Below are positions 8,351-17,225 of a stretch of 64,000 nucleotides of DNA, piece by piece (position 1 is the stretch's first letter; each line of letters opens with the position of its first letter). The DNA lies in NCBI GenBank assembly GCA_023251455.1, contig JAHEYT010000024.1:1-64000 (forward strand). Reading direction: 5' to 3'. The notes beneath the pieces are model-generated. The model saw only the letters and a program-made list of their open reading frames with translations, did no database searches and was not told where the DNA came from. Source of the DNA: Bacteroidota bacterium (GTDB lineage Bacteria; Bacteroidota; Bacteroidia; Bacteroidales; Prolixibacteraceae). Made by a program: the position numbers and the translations under genes.

Positions 8351-10555
8351 TTAAATCTTGATAATCTTCTGCATGTAGATTTTTGAAGTAGATTTGACCT
8401 TCATTAGATAAATTCCTGAAGGCAATTCAGCTAAAAGAATCTGCATTTTTAAACCTGAACCACTGAAATACTTCAATAAGTTTCCGGTTGAGCTGAATAT
8501 TTCAACAGAAATAATCTTATCATTCACTGTTGATTGCAACTCAATATTTAACATTTCAGTGAATGGTATTGGGTAAAATATAAGCTCATTTCCTGAGTCG
8601 TCGAGATCAGAAGTTCCAATTAGATCAGGATTTGTGGGTGAAATTTTACCGGCCTTTAATAAAGTATATTCAATATGAAGCATTGCTGCTTTAGCAGGAG
8701 TTGTTTCATATGCTACGGCAGTTCTTTTACCGTTGCCTGTTCCGGTAATAATGAAGGACATGCTATTTCCAGAATTCCATAACGATCTGTTCACTATCTC
8801 CTGAACAATGGATTTCATATCTGTTGTTTGCTGTGCTGTTCCAGAATTGCCAATAGTTGTCCATGCTGCTGGCGCCCAATTCACACTGGCGGTTGTTTTT
8901 ACCCTACGCGAAACAGTTTTTGAGCTTGCTGTAAAAGCTACTGAATTATCAGAATCTTCACCTCTTATTGTCAGGTTACAATTGGTACTTGTTGCTTCAT
9001 CAACTGTAAACTGAATATAAGCTTTTGTGATGATTGCCCCTTGTGGAATTGCGATTCCATTGAAACGCAGCCCAACCACCTGGCTACCGGTAGCTTTCGT
9101 GTCATAAACCAACTCAATGTCGTCGCTCGATAAGTTAACAACACCTTTGGACGTTTCTTCCACATCATCATTGCCCGAAGCTATCTGGCGGGTAAAAACA
9201 AGCGTGGCCGGAGCTGTATTAACTGTTATTGAAACGACCGGAGAAGTTGCCATTGCGCCCACATTGTCAGTAGCAATTGCAGTTAATAAATATGTTCCTT
9301 CACTAACATTGTTCCAGTCAAAGCTATATGGACTTGAACTTGCAGAACCAAGTAAAGTTGTTCCCTGGTAAAAATCAACCTTCTGTATGGTTCCATCACC
9401 ATCGCTGGCATTGGCTGAAATCAAGATCGGATCCCCAACAATAAATGTAACATTATTGACAGGGCTTGTGATTGACACAGAAGGAGGCTGATTTGAAGAT
9501 CCCGAAATAAATATAGGTGATGAAATTGCTTCATTTCCATCAATCTGCCTAACCCTGACATAGAAATAATCGCCATTGCTGCAGACAATACTCTGACTAA
9601 TTTCAGGTTGGGCAACCAACGGATACCATGTATTCTGTACTACACCGTTTTTAACAAGCACTATTTCTTCAAATATTTCACCATCGCCATCGCTGGCTTT
9701 TATTGCCGCGTTCCATGTACCTCCAATAATTGTTGATCCCATTTCAGATCCATTGATCTTGAATGAAACAGATAGGTTCTTATCGAGAGTTGAAAAGAAT
9801 CTGCGCGCCTGAAAGGCATTCAGAATTTCGGTTCGATTCAGACTATTGGCAAGTACCCCGATCCTGTAATCATTAGCTGTTCCCCAGGTAGAGGTATGAT
9901 TATCGTCACTACCTGCTGCTCCTATTTTCCATCCGCGTACCAATGCTTCATCGAAATAACCTTTGTTCCCATCATTCGAATAATATCCATTGGAGTAATA
10001 ATATTTACTGAAGTCATCACGATCGTTCCATAACTCCATACCAACAAATTTTGCAGAAGGGGAATTTGTAAAATGATTGAATTCCTGAAGTGCAAATATA
10101 TCCCAACCGGGATGATTAAAGAATGCAATTCCATTACGTGCATTTAACCATGTAAATAATCCCGTAAAAGTACTGGTAGGGGATGTGTTCGAACAATAAT
10201 CCTCAGTATTGATTACTGCCACATGTCCGTAGCTCAAATAAGTTGTCCACTCAAAGCCATAAAATGTAGTAAAAACGCCGTCTTGATTATACGAATTAGC
10301 TGCATTTTTAACAGTTGTCCATTCTGTGCTATTCATCAGATTCGCATGTTCTGCCAATCCAAAGAAATCGAGATCCGCTTCATCCTTTGCATATGCATAG
10401 GCTTGCGCGGGTGTTCCTGTTCCATCTGAGACACCGGTGTGATTGTGCAGGTGTCCATAGTAAATATTAAACCCCCCGATTGAAGGTTGTGCCTGAATTC
10501 CGATAACAGACAGCAATCCCAATCCTGATAACAGAAGTAGTAAAATTGGTTTCAT
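8351..10555 (-). CDS. CehA/McbA-type PHP metallohydrolase with Ig-like, DNRLRE-like and T9SS sorting domains
   Basis: A 734-aa secreted multidomain protein. A signal peptide (about 1-22) is followed by a PHP-fold hydrolase (about 30-350) with metal-binding signatures HLHNHTG, AEHAN, FNHPGWD and GSDDNHTS. An Ig-like (Big_9) domain spans about 354-448. A DNRLRE-like carbohydrate-binding or adhesion module spans about 450-640. The last ~75 residues form a type IX secretion sorting domain (YPIPF...LPSGIYLMKV...QKIIKI). PHP proteins hydrolyse phosphoesters or, in CehA, aryl carbamates; the substrate here is unknown. The T9SS tail predicts outer-membrane translocation and surface attachment or release. 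It is monocistronic and looks intact. Confidence 0.88.
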   Translation of the reverse strand: MKPILLLLLSGLGLLSVIGIQAQPSIGGFNIYYGHLHNHTGVSDGTGTPAQAYAYAKDEADLDFFGLAEHANLMNSTEWTTVKNAANSYNQDGVFTTFYGFEWTTYLSYGHVAVINTEDYCSNTSPTSTFTGLFTWLNARNGIAFFNHPGWDIFALQEFNHFTNSPSAKFVGMELWNDRDDFSKYYYSNGYYSNDGNKGYFDEALVRGWKIGAAGSDDNHTSTWGTANDYRIGVLANSLNRTEILNAFQARRFFSTLDKNLSVSFKINGSEMGSTIIGGTWNAAIKASDGDGEIFEEIVLVKNGVVQNTWYPLVAQPEISQSIVCSNGDYFYVRVRQIDGNEAISSPIFISGSSNQPPSVSITSPVNNVTFIVGDPILISANASDGDGTIQKVDFYQGTTLLGSASSSPYSFDWNNVSEGTYLLTAIATDNVGAMATSPVVSITVNTAPATLVFTRQIASGNDDVEETSKGVVNLSSDDIELVYDTKATGSQVVGLRFNGIAIPQGAIITKAYIQFTVDEATSTNCNLTIRGEDSDNSVAFTASSKTVSRRVKTTASVNWAPAAWTTIGNSGTAQQTTDMKSIVQEIVNRSLWNSGNSMSFIITGTGNGKRTAVAYETTPAKAAMLHIEYTLLKAGKISPTNPDLIGTSDLDDSGNELIFYPIPFTEMLNIELQSTVNDKIISVEIFSSTGNLLKYFSGSGLKMQILLAELPSGIYLMKVKSTSKIYMQKIIKI

Positions 10556-10697
10556 GACATATATTATTGGTATACAATACTAAATATACAAATTCCTCAT
10601 GTATTTTCAGATGTTATAAAGACATCATAAGAAATTTCTGCATGACTATTTCTAGCTGCCGTTTTTGATTCTAAAAAAGCTAAACTGGGATTAACTG

Positions 10698-10804
10698 TAT
10701 CATATTCGGCCAAACCGATCAGCATGTACCGGCTTTAAAGAACCATGTGTTACCAGTTCAAATTGACCACCGAAGAATGAGTTTGTTTGGAGATTTCGTT
10801 TATA
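10698..10804 (+). repeat. 105-bp intergenic repeat, copy C (reference copy)
   Basis: The clearest copy, used as reference for the family. It contains ATTCGGCCAAACCGATCAG, GTACCGG, GTTCAAATTGACCACCG and GTTTGTTTGGAGATTTCG. It is centred in the 446-bp spacer 10556-11001, where I see no gene. GTTCAAATTGACCAC resembles the repeated terminal motif of IS21-like elements (memory-based inference). Confidence 0.5.
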
Positions 10805-11001
10805 AAAAACCGAAATTTGAATTTTAATTTATGTTGAATTTCGAAAATTCAATTAGTAAACGTGAATTAAAATATGATAGATTGATTGATTGCTGATTAT
10901 TATCGTGCAGTTGATAAAAATATTTCAAACCAACTTCTGGGAAGTAGTTAGTTTTCAGCTAAGAAAAACTCTATAAAACTGATTTCGACCTCCCATCAAA
11001 A

Positions 11002-11487
11002 CTATTCTAAACATTTGATCTGTCTCAATGCTACATCAAAATTCTTCAATAAGCTAACATGTTGATTCTTTCCACCAACCTCCTGAAAAACAATTTTTTC
11101 GATATCGGCTTTTTTCAATTTTTCAATATCTGGTTGTGTTAAAGAATAAACACTCATAACTACTTCTGGTTTTTTCCCATTGGTTATTTGGCAGCTATTT
11201 AGTTTCAAGTTCAACGATTGATTATTTTTTAATGTGATAATGAGTGTTCCTCCAGATTTTACAGGCTTTTTAGCATATCTGACATTGGTATTGAAAAAGT
11301 AATTAGTCCCATTCGTTGAAATGGAAACTCCTAATTCAAAGCCATTCCCAGCACCCACAGGTTCAGAATTCAAATATTTAAAAGTTACTCCATTTGAACT
11401 TTTACTTGTTTGAACATTGCATTGCGAATATCCTTGATAGGATATTAAAAAAAACACAATCATTGCGAAGTTGATAAGATTTTTCAT
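11002..11487 (-). CDS. hypothetical secreted protein
   Basis: A 161-aa exported protein not recognised as a known family. The signal peptide covers residues 1-21 (cut near GYSQ). The mature part starts CNVQTSKSSNGVTF and is strand-rich with repeated Asn/Lys. A segment of about 108-150 (DIEKLKKADIEKIVFQEVGGKNQHVSLL) looks amphipathic. Cysteines near residues 23, 98 and 159 could form a disulfide in the periplasm. It stands alone with AT-rich spacers on both sides. Confidence 0.55.
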   Translation of the reverse strand: MKNLINFAMIVFFLISYQGYSQCNVQTSKSSNGVTFKYLNSEPVGAGNGFELGVSISTNGTNYFFNTNVRYAKKPVKSGGTLIITLKNNQSLNLKLNSCQITNGKKPEVVMSVYSLTQPDIEKLKKADIEKIVFQEVGGKNQHVSLLKNFDVALRQIKCLE

Positions 11488-11932
11488 TTGGGATTTGAAT
11501 TAGAGTAATCAATTTGACATTCAATATTAGATACCAAATATTCAGAGTTTTATAATTCGCCTCTGTTTAAGAGTACTCAGTCTTTTACTGACAAAGAAAT
11601 TCAGAAATAATAAAATATCTGCAACTAACAAACTGGCTTATAGCTGCATCTAATTTTAGCGGAACAATTGCTTTTATTGCACATCGTCTCATAGCTGTTC
11701 TGTTGTACAATATTCTATCGTCAAATAATACTCATTTATTAATACTAAGTTACAAAATCACACCCCATAAATTACTAAAATTAATCCGAAAATTTATCTA
11801 ACCCGCACAGGTTCTAACCCATCAAAAACTACTGAAATCATCATCATTCTCACATTCTCAGAATTTGCCAACCAAATTGATTCCGAGGCTATTGAAAAAG
11901 ATATTTTTTAAACCAAATTTGATTTTAAAATG
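11488..11932. other. gene-free spacer upstream of the ETF operon
   Basis: AT-rich DNA between a gene reading left and the ETF operon reading right. No ORF with coding character. A short CAAATTGATTCCGAGG stretch near 11873-11888 resembles part of the 105-bp repeat family, but too weakly to call. Confidence 0.4.
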
Positions 11933-11940
11933 TACATTTG
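11933..11940 (+). promoter_or_regulatory. candidate -7 box of the ETF operon
   Basis: TACATTTG fits the Bacteroidota -7 consensus TAnnTTTG, 56 bp before the start codon. A matching -33 TTG at the usual spacing is not evident. TTTGATTT occurs twice in this region (around 11918 and 11937), which might be an operator half-site. Confidence 0.35.
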
Positions 11941-11982
11941 ATTTCAAAGAAGATCAATGCTTCAATATCACCTAAACTTATG

Positions 11983-11989
11983 AAGGAGG
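11983..11989 (+). promoter_or_regulatory. consensus Shine-Dalgarno site
   Basis: AAGGAGG 7 nt before the ATG at 11997. Such full SD sites are uncommon in Bacteroidota, so this fixes the start and suggests strong initiation. Confidence 0.7.
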
Positions 11990-11996
11990 CCTGAAT

Positions 11997-13655
11997 ATGA
12001 ATAATGTTGATACCGTATCAACAGATGTGCTAATCATCGGAGGTGGACCATCTGGCTTAGCCGCAGCAATTCATTTAGCTGACACGTTTAAGCAAAAAGG
12101 GCAAAACCACCGGATATTGCTTATCGAAAAAGGAAGTTCCATTGGTGCCCATATTTTGTCGGGCGCAGTAATTAAACCTGAAGTTTTTAAAGAGTTACTA
12201 CCTGAAGTCGAATTCTCCGAGATTCCTTTCAATGCCAAAGTAGTAAAGGACAAAACGGTATTGCTGAGTGAGAATGGGCATATCACCCTGCCTTTCCATA
12301 TACCGTATATGAACAATATAGGCAACTACACCGCTTCGCTAGGGCAGATTTGCAAGTATTTAGCCACAAAGGCGGAAGAAAAGGGAGTAGAAATATACAC
12401 GGGTTTTGCTGTCGACGAGATTTTGTACAAAGACGGAAAAGTAATTGGTGCCAAAACCAAAGATACCGGTATCGATCATCATGGACATCAATTGGAGAAC
12501 TTTCAGGCAGGAACCCGCATCGAAGCGAAGATTACCATTTTTGCTGAAGGAACACGGGGAAGCCTGACCAAAATGCTCATTAAAAAATTCGAACTCGACA
12601 AAGATAAAAACGCACAGATTTACTCCTTAGGCTGCAAGGAATTGTGGTCCGTTCCACAGGGAAACATTGAACCGGGACAAATTTACCACACGATGGGATA
12701 TCCGCTCAATAACGATGAATTTGGCGGCGGCTTTATTTATGGATTGAACGACAATAAAGTAGCCATTGGCATTGTCGTGGGACTCGACTATAAAGACCCG
12801 TCGTTTGATGTTCACGATGCCATGCAGGCATGGAAAACCACTGGTTTTGTTTCGAAAATATTAAAAGGTGGAAAATTGGTGGAGTATGGTGCCAAAACCC
12901 TTCCCGAAGGTGGTTATTATTCGATTCCAAAATTGTATGTAGACAATGCGATGATCGTTGGCGACAGTGCCGGACTGGTTGTTATGCCAGCCTTAAAAGG
13001 TGTTCATCTGGCGATCAAATCCGGAATGCTAGCCGCACAAACCGCGTCAAATGCCTTATTAAACAACGATACTTCTGAAAAAAGTCTTCAGCAATACGAG
13101 ACACTTTTGAATAATAGTTCAATTCGAAAAGAAATGTATCCGGTCCGCAACTTCAGGCAAGGATTTGCGAATGGGCTTATTGCCGGAGGATTCAACTTCG
13201 GAACTCAGCTAATCACAGGCGGTGCTGGTTTCTTTGGCAGGCTAAAAACACATCCTGATTCTCAGACCACGCAAAAACTGAGCGAGTATAAAGGAAAACT
13301 GTTCAAAGAGCGGTTTAAAGGCAAGCTGGAGTTCGACAAAGTGCTAACATTCGATAAAGCAACCGACATTTACCATTCAGGAGTTTACCACGACGAGCAA
13401 CAAGTCGTGCATCTTCACATCAATAATCCGGAGAACTATAATGCCGTTAACATCGAGGAATACGGCGCGCCTGAGCAATTCTATTGTTCGTCTGAAGTGT
13501 ATGAACTTCATGTCAACAAAGATGGTCACAAAGAGCTTCGCATTCATGCTGAAAATTGTATGCATTGCCGGACTTGCGACATTAAGGCTCCCGGAGAAGG
13601 AATTACCTGGGTGGTGCCGAACGGTGGCAATGGTCCTGATTTTCAGAATATGTAA
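11997..13655 (+). CDS. electron transfer flavoprotein-quinone oxidoreductase (ETF-QO; FixC-FixX-like)
   Basis: A 552-aa FAD and iron-sulfur enzyme that passes electrons from reduced ETF to membrane quinone. The FAD-binding GGGPSGLAA is at residues 15-23, and the GAHILSGAV block follows in typical order. The C-terminal ferredoxin-like part keeps the four cluster cysteines: one in FYCSS and three in CMHCRTCD, followed by the usual PGEGITWVVPNGGNGP ending. Length matches bacterial ETF-QO (about 550 aa). The next gene, 17 bp downstream, is its electron donor (fused EtfBA), so they form one operon. No acyl-CoA dehydrogenase lies nearby. Confidence 0.93.
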   Translation: MNNVDTVSTDVLIIGGGPSGLAAAIHLADTFKQKGQNHRILLIEKGSSIGAHILSGAVIKPEVFKELLPEVEFSEIPFNAKVVKDKTVLLSENGHITLPFHIPYMNNIGNYTASLGQICKYLATKAEEKGVEIYTGFAVDEILYKDGKVIGAKTKDTGIDHHGHQLENFQAGTRIEAKITIFAEGTRGSLTKMLIKKFELDKDKNAQIYSLGCKELWSVPQGNIEPGQIYHTMGYPLNNDEFGGGFIYGLNDNKVAIGIVVGLDYKDPSFDVHDAMQAWKTTGFVSKILKGGKLVEYGAKTLPEGGYYSIPKLYVDNAMIVGDSAGLVVMPALKGVHLAIKSGMLAAQTASNALLNNDTSEKSLQQYETLLNNSSIRKEMYPVRNFRQGFANGLIAGGFNFGTQLITGGAGFFGRLKTHPDSQTTQKLSEYKGKLFKERFKGKLEFDKVLTFDKATDIYHSGVYHDEQQVVHLHINNPENYNAVNIEEYGAPEQFYCSSEVYELHVNKDGHKELRIHAENCMHCRTCDIKAPGEGITWVVPNGGNGPDFQNM

Positions 13656-13672
13656 CAATTAAAAACGCAACA

Positions 13673-15619
13673 ATGGCTTTAACGATAATAAGTTTAATCA
13701 AACAAGTTCCACTGCCCACCGAAATGCGCATGGGCGATGACGGACTAATGGACCGCACAAAAGCAAAATCAATCATCAATATCGATTGCACATTTGGACT
13801 GGAAGCAGGCCTACAACTTAAAAAACAGAATCCCGATGCACGACTGATCGTTTGCTCAATGGGGCCGGGTTCGTTTGAAGTTGCGCTCCGGACAGCTATT
13901 TCGATGGGTTATGACGAAGCCTACCTTTTATCCGACCGGAAGCTTGGAGGCAGCGATACATATGCCACTGGTCTGGCCATTTCAACCATGCTGAAACATC
14001 TCGGATTTACAAAAGATTCTAAAGAACCCTATATTATTTTAGCCGGAAGGCAAACCAGTGATGGCGATACGGCGCATGTCCCATCGCAGGTCGCTGAGGC
14101 CATTGGGATTCCACAAGCCACGTTCGTCGAGAGCGTAAAAGCTGATGGTTCGGGCAATGTCATCGCCAAACGAATCATCGAAGGCGGTTACCAAATGATG
14201 AAGTTGCCAATGCCTTGCGTGATTTCATTAACTCCAACCGGAATTCCTCCGCGCAAACCTTCGTTGAGTGGGGCCATCAAAGCACGAAACCTGAAAATTA
14301 CAACTTTCGGAATCGACGATATTGGTTTGGGAACCGAAAAAATCGGGATCAGCGGATCGCCAACCATTGTGGCAAAAGTGATCAATATCGTGAGCGAACG
14401 TCCGCCCATTACCATGTCGGAAGGCCACAATGAAACCTCTTTGGTTGACAGTTTGATCGCCAACCTGAAAAAAGGTGGAAATGTTTTGGAGAAAAAGGAA
14501 AGCGTAGCCAAAAAAGATACCGAGCGTCCCGATTTTCCTGAAAAAGACTTCCGTGATGGCGCCAGGGGAATTCTCACCTGGGCCGAAATAACCAACGGGA
14601 ACATCTCGCGGCCTTCTCTCGAACTTTTGACTCCGGCCAGAAACCTGGCTAACCAATTAGGCAACGACACCAAAGTAATGACTTTAGTTATTGGGAAAAA
14701 TGTTCAGCATTTGGCTCAAACGCTGATTGAACATGGCTCCGATGAAGTTATCCTGGTTGAAAACGATAAGCTGGAAGAATATCTCGTTCTTCCGTTTTCG
14801 TCCATTTTCGAGCAAGTCATCAAGGTCAGGAAGCCTGAAATTGCACTTTTTGCGGCAACCACTTCCGGACGTGAATTGGCTCCCCGCATAGGAATGAAAA
14901 CCGACAGCGGAGTTACCGCCGACTGCACCGGGCTTGAAATCGGCGAGTATGTCGATAAAAAAGAAAAAGTGATTTATACGCCTATCCTCGAATCGCGGCG
15001 CCCAACCTATGGAGAAAGCAAACTGGCCACTATTCTGGGTTTTGTTTGTCCACAAATTTCGACTGCACGGGCTGGCACATTTGAAGTTCCCAAACGTGTC
15101 GAAGGCCGGCAAGGCATCGTTTCAAGTTTCAGCCCGGTATTATCTGACAAAGATTTTGTGGTTGAAATCGTGAAAACAGAGAGAGGTGGCGGCGGATTAC
15201 AAAACCTTTTCGAGGCCGATATTATTGTTTCAGGCGGAAGAGGCACCACAAACGATGGTTTAGGTTTGATAAAAGCGCTTGCCGAAGCACTAAACAGTCA
15301 GGGTGTAAATGCTGAATGGTCGTGTAGCCGCCCGGTTGTTGACGAAGGCATTACTGAGTATGCCCGGCAAGTTGGACAAACCGGCAAAACGGTTCGCCCT
15401 AAAGTATATATTGCTGTAGGTATTTCAGGTGCAATTCAGCACATTGCCGGTATGAAAGAAGCCGAAAAAATTATCGCCATCGACCACAACCCAAAAGCGA
15501 ATATCTTTCACAACGCCGACTTTGGTATTGTTGGTGAATACCAGGACATTTTACCTGAATTGATTGAGCGAGTTAAAGCAGGATTCACCTTCGGAATAAA
15601 ACCCAAAACAGAACAATGA
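13673..15619 (+). CDS. fused electron transfer flavoprotein, EtfB-EtfA single chain
   Basis: One uninterrupted 648-aa ORF holds both ETF subunits, normally two proteins. Residues 1-270 are EtfB, starting with the typical LIKQVP segment and including GRQTSDGDTAHVP (125-137). The DGDTA form of this motif is, from memory, typical of FixA/bifurcating-type EtfB, whereas classical EtfB reads D-D-D. A Lys/Glu/Pro-rich linker spans about 271-298. EtfA spans 299-648, with LELLTPARNLA near its start and the FAD domain at 515-648 (GGRGT, VDEG, GQTGKTVRPKVYIAVGISGA, ADFGIVG). It should accept electrons from dehydrogenases and pass them to the ETF-QO encoded just upstream. No frameshift or internal stop is seen. 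Confidence 0.92.
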   Translation: MALTIISLIKQVPLPTEMRMGDDGLMDRTKAKSIINIDCTFGLEAGLQLKKQNPDARLIVCSMGPGSFEVALRTAISMGYDEAYLLSDRKLGGSDTYATGLAISTMLKHLGFTKDSKEPYIILAGRQTSDGDTAHVPSQVAEAIGIPQATFVESVKADGSGNVIAKRIIEGGYQMMKLPMPCVISLTPTGIPPRKPSLSGAIKARNLKITTFGIDDIGLGTEKIGISGSPTIVAKVINIVSERPPITMSEGHNETSLVDSLIANLKKGGNVLEKKESVAKKDTERPDFPEKDFRDGARGILTWAEITNGNISRPSLELLTPARNLANQLGNDTKVMTLVIGKNVQHLAQTLIEHGSDEVILVENDKLEEYLVLPFSSIFEQVIKVRKPEIALFAATTSGRELAPRIGMKTDSGVTADCTGLEIGEYVDKKEKVIYTPILESRRPTYGESKLATILGFVCPQISTARAGTFEVPKRVEGRQGIVSSFSPVLSDKDFVVEIVKTERGGGGLQNLFEADIIVSGGRGTTNDGLGLIKALAEALNSQGVNAEWSCSRPVVDEGITEYARQVGQTGKTVRPKVYIAVGISGAIQHIAGMKEAEKIIAIDHNPKANIFHNADFGIVGEYQDILPELIERVKAGFTFGIKPKTEQ

Positions 15620-15684
15620 TCGCGGGTAATATTTGAACAGATACCATTTAATGATTGGCAGTCTTGCCATTAGCTATATAAAAC

Positions 15685-15720
15685 CTCCATCCGTGTATGT
15701 TTGCGGATGGAGTCTTTTTT
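15685..15720 (+). terminator. terminator of the ETF operon
   Basis: Nine-bp stem CTCCATCCG / CGGATGGAG (15685-15693 with 15704-15712), 10-nt loop, then TCTTTTTT. It lies 66 bp after the EtfBA stop. Confidence 0.88.
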
Positions 15721-15895
15721 GCACTTACAAATACATTAATATTAAATAGACATATCTGAAATGCAGGCAACTAATATCTTGTTCCTTTGTTTTAACTTTA
15801 TATATACGAATCCTATGAAACAAACATGTTGTCGGCAACAAAAGCACCGATACATATAAGTTTCATCTGACAATTAAAAAACCAATTATATACTG

Positions 15896-16951
15896 ATGAA
15901 AACAAATTTCTCAATTTTATTAGGTTTCCTGCTAATCATTTCTGGATGTTCAAAAAATGATGGCAGTTTGTTAATAGATCCTGTCGCTCAAATTAACGCC
16001 ACGGCTTCCTCTGGTTCGGTGAAAGCCAGTAACAAAATGCTCATCGGGGATCCCGCTGATGTATCGAAAGTCACAACTGGCGGCACCTGCCTGATGGGTG
16101 GAAGTACCGATGTGGATGCTGCATTCAAATGGATGATCGGAAAATCCGGAGGTGGCGATTTTGTGGTCATCCGGGTTGATAACTCTACAGGCTATAATTC
16201 CTATATTTACAATATGGGTGGTGTCAATTCGGTTGAAACAGTAATTATTGCTAAACCTACTGATGCCCAGAGTCAAACAATAGCAAACAAAATCCGAGGT
16301 GCTGAGGCTTTATTTATTGCGGGCGGCGATCAGGCAAACTATGTTAAGCTTTGGAAAAACACCCCAGTGGAAGATGCTATTAATTTTCTGATCAATGCGA
16401 AAAAAGTACCGGTTGGCGGAACCAGTGCTGGTTGTGCGATACTGGGTTCATCTTATTTTGCTGCATTAAACGGATCGGTAACTTCCGCTGAAGCGATGAG
16501 TAACCCTTACAATTCGCTGGTTTCACTTGGTCATGATGATTTTCTTAATATTCCCTATCTGCAAAATACAATCACCGACCAACATTTTTCACAACGCGGC
16601 CGCGAAGGACGACTTGTAACTTTTATGGCTCGTATGAACAAGGATTATGGTAAAAACGCACGAGGCATTGCTTCGGATGAACAAACAGCTGTTTGTGTTG
16701 ACGAAAATGGAATCGCAAAAGTGTTTGGAATCAACAATGCTTTCTTTCTTCAAATCACGTCATCAGGTCCTGAGACTTGTGTTTCAGGGTTCCCTTTAAC
16801 CTGGAACCTAGGCATGCAGGCAATTAAAGTTTACCGCATTGCCGGTTCATCTACAGGTAATGGTTCTTTTGATTTGAAAGATTATAGCACTGCCACAGGA
16901 GGAAACTGGTTGTATTATTACGTCAATAACGGAAGTTTCTTTACAAATTAA
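15896..16951 (+). CDS. cyanophycinase-like S51 peptidase lipoprotein
   Basis: A 351-aa exported serine hydrolase. The lipoprotein signal ends LIISGC with lipid-bearing Cys18. The core matches the S51/cyanophycinase fold: glycine-rich MGGSTDVD (68-75), IAGGDQANY (141-149), nucleophile elbow GGTSAGCA with Ser177, and DQHFSQRGREGRL with catalytic-type His230. Cyanophycinases cut beta-Asp-Arg dipeptides from cyanophycin; secreted bacterial relatives act on other beta-aspartyl or isopeptide bonds. The true substrate is unknown. It is monocistronic, with its own terminator. Confidence 0.88.
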   Translation: MKTNFSILLGFLLIISGCSKNDGSLLIDPVAQINATASSGSVKASNKMLIGDPADVSKVTTGGTCLMGGSTDVDAAFKWMIGKSGGGDFVVIRVDNSTGYNSYIYNMGGVNSVETVIIAKPTDAQSQTIANKIRGAEALFIAGGDQANYVKLWKNTPVEDAINFLINAKKVPVGGTSAGCAILGSSYFAALNGSVTSAEAMSNPYNSLVSLGHDDFLNIPYLQNTITDQHFSQRGREGRLVTFMARMNKDYGKNARGIASDEQTAVCVDENGIAKVFGINNAFFLQITSSGPETCVSGFPLTWNLGMQAIKVYRIAGSSTGNGSFDLKDYSTATGGNWLYYYVNNGSFFTN

Positions 16952-16977
16952 GATCACATCAAATTAGCTCAATATTG

Positions 16978-17014
16978 AACACCTGCACAAATTTGTGTGG
17001 GTGTTTTGCTTTTT
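16978..17014 (+). terminator. terminator after the cyanophycinase-like gene
   Basis: Imperfect stem AACACC-TGCACA paired with TGTGT-GGGTGTT, closing on AAATT, followed by TTGCTTTTT. It lies 27 bp after the stop. Confidence 0.75.
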
Positions 17015-17112
17015 ATTCGTAAAAATCAAAACCATTTGATGATCAAATCAATGGAAAAGAAAAGAGCACGATTAGGTTAAAAATTAGGAAATCACAATTT
17101 CGGGCAATGCAG

Positions 17113-17141
17113 TTGTTGCATTTAAGATTGTCTTATCTTTG
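17113..17141 (+). promoter_or_regulatory. promoter of hflX
   Basis: TTG at 17113-17115 and TATCTTTG at 17134-17141, separated by 18 nt, fit the Bacteroidota -33/-7 pattern. The start codon is about 85 bp downstream. Confidence 0.55.
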
Positions 17142-17225
17142 ACCGCTCAAATAAATTAAATATTCAAACGATTTCTCGTTCCCGTTTATCCGGAATCAGG
17201 ATTTCAATTGATAATTGTTAAAAAT

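Noticed and set aside
14188-14673. 161-aa antisense ORF inside the EtfBA gene
   Set aside because: It is the shadow of a long, well-conserved coding frame on the other strand; its composition is not protein-like and no start signal precedes it.
17208-17225. TTG start for hflX
   Set aside because: The ATG six codons later matches the family start; no SD or other support favours the TTG.
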